DNA of 64,000 nucleotides, taken from the NCBI RefSeq assembly GCF_028476545.1, contig NW_026732030.1, forward strand, positions 744,001 through 808,000, read 5' to 3'. This DNA comes from Physella acuta (taxonomy: Eukaryota; Mollusca; Gastropoda; Physidae). Numbering within the stretch: the first letter of the stretch is position 1; the number at the start of each line of letters is the position of its first letter. The notes under the pieces are model-generated. The model was given only the letters and a program-made list of their open reading frames with translations. It was not told the DNA's origin and did not search any database. A program made the position numbers and the translations under genes. Positions 11,149 to 23,736 of the stretch are shown piece after piece.

Positions 11149-13600
11149 CTTTCTTGTAAGACAACATGGATTTATAGACAATGACGGTCTAATACGAATG
11201 ACTGAACAGGACTACATTGGTTCATTCTATGGTTTATTGCACGGCAAAATACACATGGACGATCACTTTTCACAATGCATACAAAGTCTATGTTCACGAC
11301 AAAATTACCAGCTAGAAGATCCTACTCTCACACGTCATATCCTTATGTACTTCGTTACACAGTCACAACCTTTTATTAATACAAATCATTCCACAGCATG
11401 CATACTCTCATACCTGTTATGATGTGAGTTACTCGGACAGGGTCGATGCTGGTAGTTGACGAACAACGTACGACGATCCAATACAATTACAAATAAAACA
11501 GGACGGCGTTCTTAATTTTTCATCTTTAATCGTATATATAATGTACAACAAATCAAACAGGACGCATTCTTAATTTTCCATCTTTAATCGTATATATAAT
11601 GTACACGACTACATTGACGATAGACTGGACGAAGTCTTCTACACTCTCTTGCGACAAGAACAAGACTCAGACTGACTTAAACTATTTGTCCTAGCAACCA
11701 AAACATACTCTCCCACGTCACATCCTTACTTGCTTTGTCACACATTTAGAATCTTTATTAATCTCACTACACTCATACTCTCAACCCCTTTTATTAAACA
11801 CATTCCACTACTGACATCCTCTCAAATTCATTCAATACAACAAAGTCCTTTCACAACAATACCCTTGCAATACTCAAGATACCATTCATAATACATTCGA
11901 CATGTTGTGGTTAGCTGATGAATGCACAATTTCAATCCCTATTAGCTTTAAAATCTTATTAAAATATTTGGACCTGAATTGGGACTAGTTTCTCATCAAG
12001 ATAACCTAAGTTCAGTTTCAGAAAAACGGAGACACAAACTACTATAGTCATAGTTTTGAAATTAATTAATTCCACACTGTACTACACTAAGACCATGTTA
12101 TCAATTCAATTTTTTTTTTTAATGCTTCTAACTCATTGAGCTCCCACATTACTGATATTACCCAATCTAAAGTACCTTTATTTGCACTCTACTGGAGTTT
12201 AAATAAATGCTTTTGTATTTTAAATGTATCTAAAGTTGTTGGTATTTAGCCTCCCTTTTCTTAAAATTTGCCATAAATCATTTTTTCTTTGACTTGTATT
12301 AAACTTTGAGATATTTGGATTTTATGCCCTGGACAAAAAAACTTAGACAAAACAAGCTGGTTCTTGACAAGACAGGTCATGCCCTGACCACATTGCTATG
12401 ATGCGCATCAATATTGAACAGTCCCAGAGTCCCTTGAGTGGCAATATCCCCCCTCCCCCACCTTTTGTAAACTTTGAAAAAGTGTTTGACTATTTATTCA
12501 ACAACTGTACTCATTCTAAATCTATGATCAACTACTCTTGATTTCAAGACTACATGGTGTACCTCTCACATTCAATACCTAGCCCTAACTCCCTAGCTTT
12601 TACACCATAACAACCAGTTCCTGCCACATTGCCTTTCTTCTGGATCATCAATCCATGCATTTATTATATCTCTCGCACTAACATTCATTCGCATCAAAAC
12701 ACCCAGATAAAACACATAACAGTTACTCTATTGCTAGACCAAACATTTTTTGTAAGATCGGTTACGCAGTTATTATCCACATTACAATTAATTATCTTGT
12801 CTTTTTTTAAGTATAATGTTTGGTTAACTGCTGCAATTAATTGAGATGTTATAATGTTCTGTTCTAAAGTGATGTCATAAAACTGGCCTATTGAATCAAC
12901 CAGTAATTAATGTTCATACACAGATTTTAGTTTGACACTTTTATAAATAGTCTAGATAAATTGTCAAATGTGTTCTCAGATCTATTCTAGAACTCCTATG
13001 ACAGTAATTGATGAAGTGTGTCATACTTCCTTTTCTTTACCACTGGTCAACCCAACATTGCATTTACTTAAGTTTATTGTGTCATGCAAGATCTGTCATT
13101 AAGCCATCAAACAAAAACCACATACTTGGATGGCTACAGTAGAATAAGAAATTCAGAGCATTGTGGAAACCCTCACAGCAATAGTTTTCTAGTCATTCAA
13201 TGCTGGTATGGAAAAAGGGAGATATCTCTAGCTGTAAAAAAAAAATAGCTTCATTGGGGGAAATTGCTGCTAGTTATTCAAAGATATCTCTTACATCGAC
13301 TAGAACAAAAGCTGTAAGAGACAACGGGTTCAGCTTGACTTCCACTATGTATTCATAATTACTCTACAAGCTGACACTGTTGATCTTCCTCACTAGTATC
13401 CGTCAGAGATGGAAATGGCACCCTTTAAGTGCAGCATCCGGGAAAAGCAGTTATTATATCATTCACGCACCCTTTTTAAAAACCAAGATTTTTTGTAAAA
13501 CTATATTTGGAACTAACTCTTTGAGACATCCTAATGTACATTTCTAGAATACTTTTTAGAACACAACCTATAATCATTGGAGTTTCCTACTTGGCACGCC
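11149..13600. repeat. Unclassified 2.4-kb dispersed repeat A, copy 1
   Basis: About 97 % identical by eye to 19844-22246, sharing both ends (CTTTCTTGTAAGACAAC on the left, CTACTTGGCACGCC on the right) but with different flanks, so it behaves as a mobile unit. It holds a roughly 57-bp internal duplication (ATCTTTAATCG...ATATAATGTAC at about 11520-11600) and two divergent copies of a 350-400-bp module (about 11200-11430 and 11600-11830). No terminal inverted repeats and no transposase are seen. A 97-codon frame at 11129-11422 has no domain I recognise. Confidence 0.75.
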
Positions 13601-13799
13601 TACTGTGAAATTTTAGCACTGATTTTTAACTAGTTTTAACAGATTTTTATTTTAGTAAAGTGTTGATCACTTATTTTATTTAGTTAACAATATAAAACGT
13701 GCAAAAAAATACATAGATTGCATCAACAAATAAATAATTATGCATAATTTGAGGTTGACTTTTTCTCAATTAAAAATGAGTGTCCAACTTGGTAGTTTG
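13601..13799. other. Unique AT-rich spacer
   Basis: Short stretch between repeat A copy 1 and segment X copy 2. Nothing recognisable. Confidence 0.4.
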
Positions 13800-16474
13800 T
13801 TTCAGTAATACTTGTTTTAAATAAGTATGAAACATTCTTGTTATTTATTTTCACATTAGTAGTTATTAGGTAATTATGACTACAGTGATAACAATTTTAA
13901 AACAATTCCTAGAAATTCCTATTTTCTTTGCTAATATGCTAATTTTCTTGAAATTTTTTGGAGTATGATCAAATTCAAATTGTCAAAAGGTTACATGATG
14001 TCTTTTTCTGCCATGCATTTCTTCAAGTTGGTTTCCATTTCTTCGAAATCTAAAGCAATTGGAGAAAGATTTATTAGACAAAGTAAAGCTTACTCAAACA
14101 CAATTAACTTATAACTTATTTAATTTTCTAATTTGATGTTGAAAAATGTTTACCGTGTTTATCAAAATAACATAGAAACTGAAAAAAATAAAAAGGAAAA
14201 TTATGTCAGAAAATAATTCACATTCTTTGAATAATTACTAAAACAATATGAGTCAAAAGCATTTTGTTTTAAAATAAAAATGTTATTAATAAAAAAGAAT
14301 CACCTCTTTCACTTTATCAATTGTTTCTGGACCTGGCTCATTTTCTGAAAGATGGGTGATCATATCTTCAATATAAATGTAGAAAAATGCAGACATTGAG
14401 TCTTATTTTTCAAACCAAACATGTTAACTTAAATTTCATTTATGTTTTTAATATCAAAATATAAAAGAGATTAATCTAAAAAAAATGATAAGATTTGTAA
14501 AAATTAAATTGCGCATCAACTCAATAAATTTGAATAGATTATATAAAAATTACCAAGACAGATAGCGCTCTCCCCCAGATAAGTGTCTGGGTCTGTGTAT
14601 TTTTCAGAAATGACAGTCTTCAATCCACTTCTTGTTGACAATTTTAAGTTTTCTTTTTTCTATCTTTTCTTGAAGCTCTCTTTCTAAACAAGCTAAGGAA
14701 AAAAAATGATAGATGTGTAAGCCCTGCTAGGGGGGGATACCTTAAAATCTATCTAACTGTCCGGGTCAGTGCAACCATGGTGAAACCCACGGTGGTTATA
14801 TCTTATCCTTAGTCTAAATAAAAAACTACTAAAATAAGACAAAAACTTTAACAATTAATAAAATTTATTTATCAAAAATATGGAACCAATAAAAAAAATT
14901 ATAGAAAAAGAATAGATAAAAACTGACACAAAACAGACAAAACAAAACCAAACAAAACACCCAATTTCGGACCACCGTCCTAGAAAGAGGGAAAATAGAC
15001 AAATCAATTCAAAATGTAAAAACAGTTATACACAAGGCACTAAGAAGTTGACACAATTGAAAATAAAATGGATATTGTACAAAATGAACTTTCAAATGAA
15101 AGTAGTACAAAGAACACACTTAAATGTAAATATTAGGTCACTGAGCATAAAACTACTAGTTCAGTGCACACAATAATCAGCCTCAGCTACAAGTACATAA
15201 CCAAACCCTACAGTCCGGAACGAACCGTGACTGTGGGTCAAGTAACAATAACTCCACTACCTAACCCAACAGCCAGGAGTAAACCATAGCTGCGGGTCAA
15301 GTCTAAAAATACCTTTATCCCTGCCTTAACACCAGCCCAAGGGATACAATCAATAAAATGTGTGTATTACTTAACCCAACAGCCAGGAGTAAACCATAGC
15401 TGCGGGTCAAGTCTAAAAATACCTTTATCCCTGCCTTAACACAAGCCCAAGAGATACAACAAAGTAATAAAATGACCATAACATAATAAAAACTCAGAAT
15501 CTGAGTCCACATGGCCTGACCACAATGGCGGTCAGAAAACAGCCACAAAAACTTATGGCCAGTAACCAAAATTAACAGCATAGCAAAAAAGTAAACTTAT
15601 TTCTAACTTACCAGGTCTATGACGAACACAAACACAAAATAAATACGGCTGGATGGTGTGAATTTGTTGTTCTTTACAATCGATGACCAGAGAGTCTTCC
15701 TGCTCTCTTCATCGCTGCTTTCTACACACCAAAAGACAGACTCGAACCAGCCGGAAATCAACTTCCACACACCTCACACACTACACTTAAACAAATAGTC
15801 CCTAATTCACGGATAACAAACCAAACCCCACGAAACATGCAACAGAATTATATAAAAAGACACTTAACATAAACAATGACAACAATATAAACGAAATATA
15901 TACAAACTAGCTATAAACAGGGACATAAACAGTGAGACAGCGGCGCCATAATACGGGACTACACAACTAAAAACTACGAACAATTTACGACATGAAACGA
16001 AACGATACATTCGCCTTCTAAGTTACAAATAATAAAAATACACTCCAGCCGCTCACAGATGTATACATATTGATAGCACAAAAACAAGTAACAAAATTCA
16101 CAAATAGTAGTTGTAAAACAAAGATTTTACAACAAGAAAAAAAAAACAACTTTAAACAAAGTATTTTGTCAAGATTTATAGTTCACTAAAAAGGTTTACC
16201 GCAATCTTTTACCACACAATGTGTGCATTCCTTGAGCTCCAGTGAGGTAATTCCTGCTGCAATTGGTACATTAAAAGTGATAACATTTTATCATTTTTTA
16301 ATCCTAATATTACTATAAAATCCTAGCTAGCATTGTTTTTAATTAGTGTCTGATAAAAAATATATTACTGTAATAACATAAATATTTTTTTTTTTTTTAA
16401 AGCTGGTTTTAATCAATATAAAAATTTAAGTCCATTATGTTTACCTGGCTTTACCCACTTCAAAGCCCTTCTAG
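13800..16474. repeat. Duplicated segment X, copy 2, split by an LTR
   Basis: Second copy of the 9234-10560 segment, interrupted at 14716 by a 1.34-kb insertion and resuming at 16058. This is probably the native copy, because the upstream half of the BRCT domain lies just beyond it at 16722-17171. It ends in a 21-base C run at 16488-16508. Confidence 0.9.
14716..16057. mobile_element. Solo LTR of an LTR retrotransposon (fossil)
   Basis: A 1342-bp insertion absent from the otherwise matching copy at 9234-10560. It begins TGTAAGC and ends GCTCACA (TG...CA with imperfect inverted ends), flanked by a 4-bp direct repeat GATG that occurs once at the empty site. No internal coding region is present, so it looks like a whole solo LTR left by recombination. 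A roughly 90-bp module is duplicated inside it (about 15261-15352 and 15371-15460). Gypsy-like affinity is a guess from the 4-bp target repeat. It is young, since it postdates the X duplication or is missing from one product of it. Confidence 0.8.
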
Positions 16475-16509
16475 CTAACAAAAAATCCCCCCCCCCCCCC
16501 CCCCCCCCA

Positions 16510-16721
16510 ACAAAAGTTCACACTGCTTTTACACCCATATTTGGCCTTAAAGTGAACATAATACAGCCTGCGATCTGTAGTGTTTCAAACCTAGCTACAA
16601 CAGTTGTTCGTTACATTTTACTCCACCAAATAAATTCATAATGGTCCACTGACCTTAAGTATCAGGTAAATACAAAAATTAAGAATAAAGGGCTAAAATC
16701 TGAATTACAAATTCAGCATAC
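16510..16721. other. Intron of the BRCT gene
   Basis: Intron sequence between the two exons that form the second BRCT domain. Beyond the C run and the remnant of segment X it shows nothing else. Confidence 0.5.
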
Positions 16722-17417
16722 CTCCTTGTAAGATGATCATTTTCAGCTCATCTTCTTCCATTTTGTTGAAGCCATGTTTAAAAAAACAGACTCCATATAA
16801 AGCAGGGCACCGATAATGAGTCATATAAAATGTGTCCATTGGGTTGATGGAACTGCTTAATAAAAAATTGGATAAACCATTGCAATAATCAAGAAAGGAA
16901 AAAATGTAATTTAGCTAATAAACTTTAAAATATAGAATAGACAGCTTTGATTTTCAGAACTAATTGAGTATCACACACTGGAGAGCCTTTAATTTAAATT
17001 GATATCATAATGACAAGTTGTGTTAGGAGAATTTCCCATTCTCAGGGGTGAAAAGAAATAAATAAAAGAACTAAACAATGGAAAACAATAGACCAACCTT
17101 GTTTTAGAATCTGCTAGGACCTGGTCAATCCAAGCAGGTAACATTATAGGCACCTTTAACTTGATAGCTTCCTGGTTTAAAAAAGATATAGAAAAAATTG
17201 TGCTAAATCTCAATCAAATTATACACATGTCTTGGTTGTAGGGTACTTTTTTTTTAACTTTTAAGGATGTTTGAATGGGTGTCCAGGTGAGGCTGAAAGT
17301 GTTTTGGTCTTTCATATCCTCAAACACCTATGGAAACTAATAACCAAGTTACATTATAAACACTTTTAACAAGGAAAAAAAGTTGTCTCCAAAATTTATT
17401 TTGTTCACTTCTGTAAA

Positions 17418-18911
17418 TTATATTATATAGGACCCTTTTAAATATAGTAAATTTGGTACAGAATAACGTACAGATGCCATGTCATTCCCAGATCTGCCAG
17501 ACTGGCCTTCAGTCCAGACACAACAGTAAATAGATTTGTCTACCGAGAGATGCGCTGTCATGTTATAAGAAGAGAGCTTCCTTAGGTAAAAAAAATTTGA
17601 GACTTCAGCCTTCGGGAGGGTTATGACTTTTTGCAAGTCAAAGGAAAGAACAGGAACTCCTGACTCTCTATCTCGCTTTCGTTCTTCACGGGCATCTTCT
17701 TTAAGTTCAATGTGTTTGAAATGTCGTGATTGCTCTTCATCATTGAACGTACCTTCAGAGGCTTTAGTATTGAATATTTCACATTTTTCACATCTATCCT
17801 TTTTTTCTACAGGGGAACGAAATGTTAAATTCTGTTGCAAAAATATTAGTGTACAAGTGTTTATTACCAGCTTCATATCCCTTTTCCTGACAAAATGTAG
17901 TGTATAATCCATAACGCCGACTTGCAGATAATTCGGATTCAAAATACTTTCGGTTTGTTTTAGCTCTGCAATAGTGTGAGTCTACACAAGGCACACTCTT
18001 AATATGTTCTCTTATTCCTTCTCTAACATTGTCAGGAATCCTTTTTTTGACATGTTTTCCTTGTTTCCTAGCAGCTGGTGTATTGGTTGATGTTTGAAAA
18101 TGATCATAGAAGTAGGAGATTCTACGTTGGCTTATGTCCAGTGTGTTCAAAAAAAGGGTTTGCAAACTCTGATGGCAGCACCATCTATATAGAAAGAGTA
18201 GGAGAAAGAGTACTGCCGCCTCAAGTCCATAACTGTTGTTTTTTAAGTTTTTTTTAAAAAATACATGTTGTGTTTTTGCTGTAGAAATGCGATTTTCTCT
18301 CATCAGGGAGGCTCCAGAAATGTGCAAATAGCAAAGCCCTTTGTTCTTCTGAGAAGAATGTGCTGCATTGAATTTGCATGCTGTGCAGTCCTTTGTATTT
18401 TTCAACTCCCTTTTTCTTCTTACTGTTTTGTTTCTGCTTTGATACTCCTTGCCTGCTTGTCTTTTCCCTTTATTTATGTTACATTTCCATGCCTGTAGAT
18501 CTTTTGTTCTTTTTCGTCCTTTTCTATGGATGAAAATAAAAGGTTGGATACACTGAAATTTGTAACAAATACAAAAACAGGACGCTCCCATTCTAAGAAA
18601 TAAACTAAACTTAAATTATGCTTTTAAAGACTTATTAGTTACTAATAATTAATTACCTCCGATTTTGATTTGTAATATCATTATCCGTATACTCAAACAA
18701 CTCCTCGTTTTGAATTGTATCATTCTGTTGTGTAACATTTAGACTGGAAACATAAAGTAAAACGTAATGACTACAAGAGCAATGTGTTTGAATATATAAC
18801 TAAAATGTTTACTAACAATTCATTACCCTAAATTCTGAGTTGCAACATCCATATCTGTATACTCCATCTCTTCATTCTGATACAAATTATTCTGCTATAC
18901 AATATTTAAAC
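17418..18911 (-). mobile_element. Broken transposase-like gene, copy 1
   Basis: Minus-strand pieces of an uncharacterised protein family that I recall as widespread and multicopy in invertebrate genomes. In order: small acidic exons (about 18740-18660, ELFEYTDNDITNQN, and a similar one near 18910-18830), a basic exon from about 18530 (KGRKRTKDLQAWKCN), then LDISQRRISYF, GKHVKKRIPD, VPCVDSHYCRAKTN and RCEKCEIF, then FDLQKVITLPKAEVSNFFY and WTEGQSGRSGND. The FDLQ and GRSGND blocks resemble a DDE-type catalytic core, which is inference. The reading frame changes near 17810 and the C-terminus is missing, so the copy is not functional. A second copy lies at 30572-32910. Confidence 0.6.
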
Positions 18912-19177
18912 TGGAAATACAAAGTAAAAAGAGAACTTTAATCCTGAGTCACATTGCACCTATTATCACCACCAGGGTTGCTACAATACCATGTTGACAT
19001 AAATGCAATAGGTGACCTCACCCTTCAGGTGGAATCGCTCCAGCGACAAAGGAAAACGTCATTATTTATTAGTATAATCAGAAACAGATCATGTTTTCTA
19101 AACAGTTACTTATCTACTATCTTGTTAAAAATATTTTATTTAAGAACAAAAATATAGTGTCCCAAAACAAATCTTAC
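18912..19177. other. AT-rich spacer between transposase relic and protease exons
   Basis: No gene is seen. A 67-codon plus-strand frame at 18954-19157 is antisense to the surrounding exons and lacks any recognisable feature. Confidence 0.4.
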
Positions 19178-19736
19178 ACTGTCCTTAAGACTGCTTAGCA
19201 AATGACACAAAAATTCGTGCGCATCCTCTTGGTCACATCTTAAGTATTGAACGTAGGCTGTTGACAAGGAGCCCTGCAATAGCATAAAACAAATCAAATG
19301 ATTACATCAGGGCTAGTGAAGCCAAGCAATCTCTCATAAAATTATTTTACAACTTAACAAACTATCTTTGCTAAAATAATACAAAGTGACCTGTTCTGAA
19401 GCACTAAAGAATTGTTTACCTTGAATTTTTTTGGATTCACAGACTTAACCCCAGACCACAACTTCTGAACTACAGCTCTAAGTTCATTAGAAACTTCTCC
19501 CTTCAACTCAATGTTGTTGTCTGTTCCCAGAAGAAAGCATAAATTTAGTAATAAAAAACATGGTGGTAAGACTTCTAGAAAACTGTCTAAATCCTAGATT
19601 TACCTAAGAAAATGTGCTTTAATTCAGTATTGTTGGCTAAAATCTGGGTTATGCTATTCAAGTAGCATGTGTTTCCTAGATTATCCAGGCCAGAGAACCC
19701 AAGGGACACAGTTGTCTTTGGAAAATCTATACTTTC
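19178..19736 (-). pseudogene. Ubiquitin-specific protease, N-terminal catalytic exons
   Basis: Three minus-strand exons that join in phase with canonical splice sites. 19736-19604 carries the cysteine box (GLDNLGNTCYLNSITQ, catalytic Cys in NTCY). 19520-19420 carries VVQKLWSGVKSVNPKKFK. 19273-19178 carries CDQEDAHEFLCHLLSSLKDS, the QDAHEFL block. These are the first three landmarks of the USP (C19) deubiquitinase domain, which removes ubiquitin from proteins. The pattern is closest to the USP37/26/29 type, tentatively. The histidine box and the rest of the domain are not seen downstream; a transposase relic follows instead. The exons are uninterrupted, so the gene may be recently truncated, or the remainder may have been displaced by rearrangement. 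It lies upstream of the BRCT exons on the same strand. Confidence 0.75.
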
Positions 19737-19843
19737 CTATAAACTCTGATACAAAAAAAAACCAGGTAATAGTTATAAAGATAATTATGCGCAAGCATTT
19801 TTACAAAATTTTACTAAACAACATGAGGATAAGTACCTGAGAA

Positions 19844-22246
19844 CTTTCTTGTAAGACAACTTGGATTTATAGACAATGACAATCTAATACGAATGACTGA
19901 ACAGGACTACATTGGTTCATTCTATGGTTTATTGCACGGCAAAATACACATGGACGATCACTTTTCACAATGCATACAAAGACTATGTTCACGACAAAAT
20001 TACCAGCTAGAAGATCCTACTCTCACACGTCATATCCTTATGTACTTCGTTACACAGTCACAACCTTTTATTAATACAAATCATTCCACAGCATGCATAC
20101 TCTCATACCTGTTATGATGTGAGTTACTCGGACAGGGTCGATGCTGGTAGTTGACGAACAACGTACCACGATGCAATACAATTACAAATCAAACAGGACG
20201 GCGTTCTTAATTTTTCATCTTTAATCGTATATATAATGTACAACAAATCAAACAGGACGCGTTCTTAATTTTTCATCTTTAATCGAATATATAATGTACA
20301 CGACTACATTGACGATAGACTGGACGAAGTCTTCTACACTCTCTTGCGACAAGAACAAGACTCAGACTGACTTAAACTATTTGTCCTAGCAACCAAAACA
20401 TACTCTCCCACGTCACATCCTTACTTGCTTTGTCACACATTTAGAATCTTTATTAATCCCACTACACTCATACTCTCAACCCCTTTTATTAAACACATTC
20501 CACTACTCACATCCTCTCAAATTCATTCAATACAACAAAGTCCTTTCATAACAATACCCTTGCAATACCCAAGATACCATTCATAATACATTCGACATGT
20601 TGTGGTTAGCTGATGAATGCACAATTTCTATCCCTATTAGCTTTAAAATCTTATTAAAATATTTGGACCTGAATTGGGACTAGTTTCTCATCAAGATAAC
20701 TTAAGTTCAGTTTTAGAAAAACGGAGATACAAACTACTATAAAATAATTTCTTCTAGAAAATGGACACTTTATTTCAATAGTGTAGTCCGTTTTGATAAA
20801 ATCATAGTTTTGCACTTAATAAATTCCACACTGTACTACACTAAGACCAGTTATCAATTCAATTTTTTTTAATGCTTCTAACTCATTGAGCTCCCACATT
20901 ACTGATATTACCCAATCTAAATTACCTTTATTTACACTCTACTGATGTTTAAATAAATGCTTTTGTATTTTAAATGTATCTAAAGTTGTTGGTATTTAGC
21001 CGCCCTTTTCTTAAAATTTGCCATAAATAATTTTTTCTTTGACTTGTATTAAACTTTGAGATATAATTGGATTTCATGCCCTGGACAAAAAAAACTTAGA
21101 CAAACCAGGCTGGTTCTTGACAAGACAGGTCATGCCCTGACCACATTGCTATGCTGCGCATCAATATTGAACAGTCCCACAGTCCCTTGAGTGACAATAT
21201 CCCCCCTCCCCCACCTTTTGTAGACTTTGAAAAAGTGTTTGACTATTTATTCAACAACTGTACTCATTCTAAATCTATGTACAACTACTCTTGATTTCAA
21301 CATTACACGGAGTACCTCTCAATACCTAGCCCTAACTCCCTAGCTTTTACACCATAACAACCAGTTCCTAACACATTGCCTTTCTTCTGTATCATCAGTC
21401 CATGCATTTATTATATCTCTCGCACTAACATTCATACGCACCAAAACACCCAGATAAAACACGTAACAGTTACAGTTATTGCTACACCAAACATTTTTTG
21501 TAAGATCGGTTACGCAGTTATTATCCACATTACAATTAATTATCTTGTCTTTTTAAAGTATAATGTTTGGTTAACTGCTGCAATTAATTGAGATGTTATA
21601 ATGTTCTGTTCTAAAGTGATGTCATAAAACTGGCCTATTGAATCAACCAGTAATTAATGTTCATACACAGATTTTAATTTGACACTTTCATAAATAGTCT
21701 AGAAAATTGTCAATGTGTTCTCAGATCTATTCTAGAACTCCTATGACAGTAATTGATGAAGTGTTTCATACTTCCTTTTCTTTACCACTGGTCAACCCAA
21801 CATTGCATTTACTTAAGTTTATTGTGTCATGCAAGATCTCTCATTAAGCCATCAAACAAAAACCACATACTTGGATGGCTACAGTAGAATAAGAAATTCA
21901 GAGCATTGTGGAAACCCTCACAGCAATAGTTTTCTAGTCATTCAATGCTAGAACAAAAGCTGTAAGAGAACGGGTTCAGCTTGACTACCACTATGTATTC
22001 ATAATTACTCTACAAGCTGACACTGTTGATCTTCCTCACTAGTCTCCGTCAGAGATGGAAATGCAACCCTTTAAGTGCAGCATCCGGGAAAAGCAGTTAT
22101 TATATCATTCACGCACCCTTTTTAAAAACCTAGATTTTTTGTAAAACTATATTTGGAACTAACTCTTTGAGACATCCTAATGTACATTTCTAGAATACTT
22201 TTTAGAACACAACCTGTAATCATAGGAGTTTCCTACTTGGCACGCC
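19844..22246. repeat. Unclassified 2.4-kb dispersed repeat A, copy 2
   Basis: Near-identical to 11149-13600 and in the same orientation, with small indels such as an insertion near 20740-20815 and a deletion near 21950. It interrupts or abuts the 5' side of the ubiquitin-protease exons. A 74-codon frame at 19893-20117 matches that of copy 1, which suggests shared ancestry and not function. Confidence 0.75.
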
Positions 22247-22269
22247 AAGTAATGCAGTTGTAAAACAAG

Positions 22270-23150
22270 CTCTCTATCTCAAAGTGCCATAATCTCTGGA
22301 TCATTTGATCCAGTGTCATAGAGAACAAATGATGTCTGGTGTGTCAAAACTAGATGATGTTGAACTGCTTATTCTTTTGTAAAGCAGGCTTCTACTAGAC
22401 AGTTAGATGAGTTTGGTTTGTTGGCAAGTACATCATTGTTGATTCTTGATAATGCTTCACAGATAACTTTACAAAAAGTTGTAACTGAATTGGATTACTA
22501 GATAATAGATCTAAATTAAATCAAGTTAATCACCTATAAAATTCTCAGCTAAAATGATAAAATATAGCCAGCGATACTCATGAAAATATTTCATCGCGCT
22601 CATGGCTCATTGCTGTGACTGTTGTTTAGAAATGAAAGAAAGGAACTAGCCAGTGCATTTATAATTGTAATAATACAGACTGTTACAGTAAGTCAGTTTG
22701 CTCCTAACCACCTTAGATAGCTGTTAGTGTAGGTAATTTAATTGTAAACAATATATGAATAGATGAAATTCTATTGCGATGCTAAGCTTAGGTGAAGACA
22801 GATCAGAATTTGTCTTTTTGTTATGGATGGACTTAAGTAAAAACACCAAAGCTAGTTAGCATACACATGTGGAACACATCATTACTTCCATACTGCAGTC
22901 ATAGAAGCTATAAGAACAGTCTGGAGAAGACCTTTCCAAGAAATAGATGCTAACAAAGTGTCTAGTTAGGTACACCCAAAACCAGAATGAGTCACTCAAC
23001 AACATGATAGGGAAGTGATTCCCAAATAAAAGGAATCATTCTGTAATATTAGGAGACTTCTGTAGCAATGGCAGCAGCTATCTTTAATAATGGAACACTA
23101 AACTGGTGGCTTGCTGAGGGTGAAAGACATACATCTGTTGACATTCTGCC
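22270..23150 (+). mobile_element. Decayed Mutator-like transposase relic
   Basis: Interrupted plus-strand coding traces. The best is at about 22935-23010, TKCLVRYTQNQNESLNNMI, which matches the conserved TQN-NES-N block near the C-terminus of Mutator-like transposases of the kind also seen at 33130-33780. Several stops and frame changes lie in between. Ends of the element were not found. Confidence 0.4.
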
Positions 23151-23736
23151 AATCCTCTCGTTTCTCTTGTTAAAAAAATTACCCAAACTCAGACATTTTT
23201 GGCTTCCGTGACTGTATGCCAGGTCAGAAAGTACAGGAAACTAGCTGCTGATAAGATAGAGGCTGAAAAAGAGGGCCAACCATACCAAATTGAAGTGCAT
23301 AGACTGTTTTAATGCAAGAAAATCACTTTTTTTAGTATGCGAAAAGTTGTCAATAAACGACATATTTGCAAACTATCTTCCAGTTTTTTTCCCACAATTA
23401 TTGTCAGAATGTGATGAAATTTTGCACACACATTCCCTCATGTATGTGCTATAGTTTGAACCAAAATCTTTTACTTATGTGTTATACTTTCTTAGATATG
23501 TAGGACTATGTTCTGCTATTTTCTCAAACTTTTAGCCCATTTTTCAAATTTGTGTCATGGAAAAACCATAATGGTCAGTAACATGAGACTGGTTCAAAAC
23601 TATAGCCATACATGTCTTTTAGATGCATGGAAAGTATTATAGCTGTGTACTTGATACTTGGGTTCAAACACCATATTTTCCATATAGTGAAACATATAAA
23701 CTATACTATTACCTAATTTGGCATCTGTAGGTCTAA

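Larger units (their letters stand above)
13991..17171 (-). pseudogene. Tandem-BRCT protein gene, C-terminal exons
   Basis: Six minus-strand exons whose first five join in phase: 17171-17098 (KVPIMLPAWIDQVLADSKT, the end of a first BRCT), 16852-16722 (MTHYRCPALYGVCFFKHGF, then MEEDELKMIILQG, start of the second BRCT), 16256-16200 (GITSLELKECTHCVVKDC), 14692-14554 (KLKIVNKKWIEDC region), 14365-14304 and 14049-13991. Spacing and residues resemble the paired BRCT repeats of TopBP1/ECT2-type proteins, which bind phosphorylated partners in DNA-damage or cytokinesis pathways. The assignment to one of these is not certain. The 14692-14554 exon lacks 2 bp (one AC) relative to its duplicate, which shifts the frame and closes it, and a solo LTR sits in the preceding intron. 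No N-terminal exons are seen, so I call it a decayed or truncated gene. Confidence 0.7.

Noticed and set aside
11418-12613. Repeat A as an LTR (TGTTATGATG start, CACCATAACA end)
   Set aside because: The inverted ends match 9 of 10, but the sequence shared by both copies extends well beyond them on each side and there is no target duplication, so the match may be chance.
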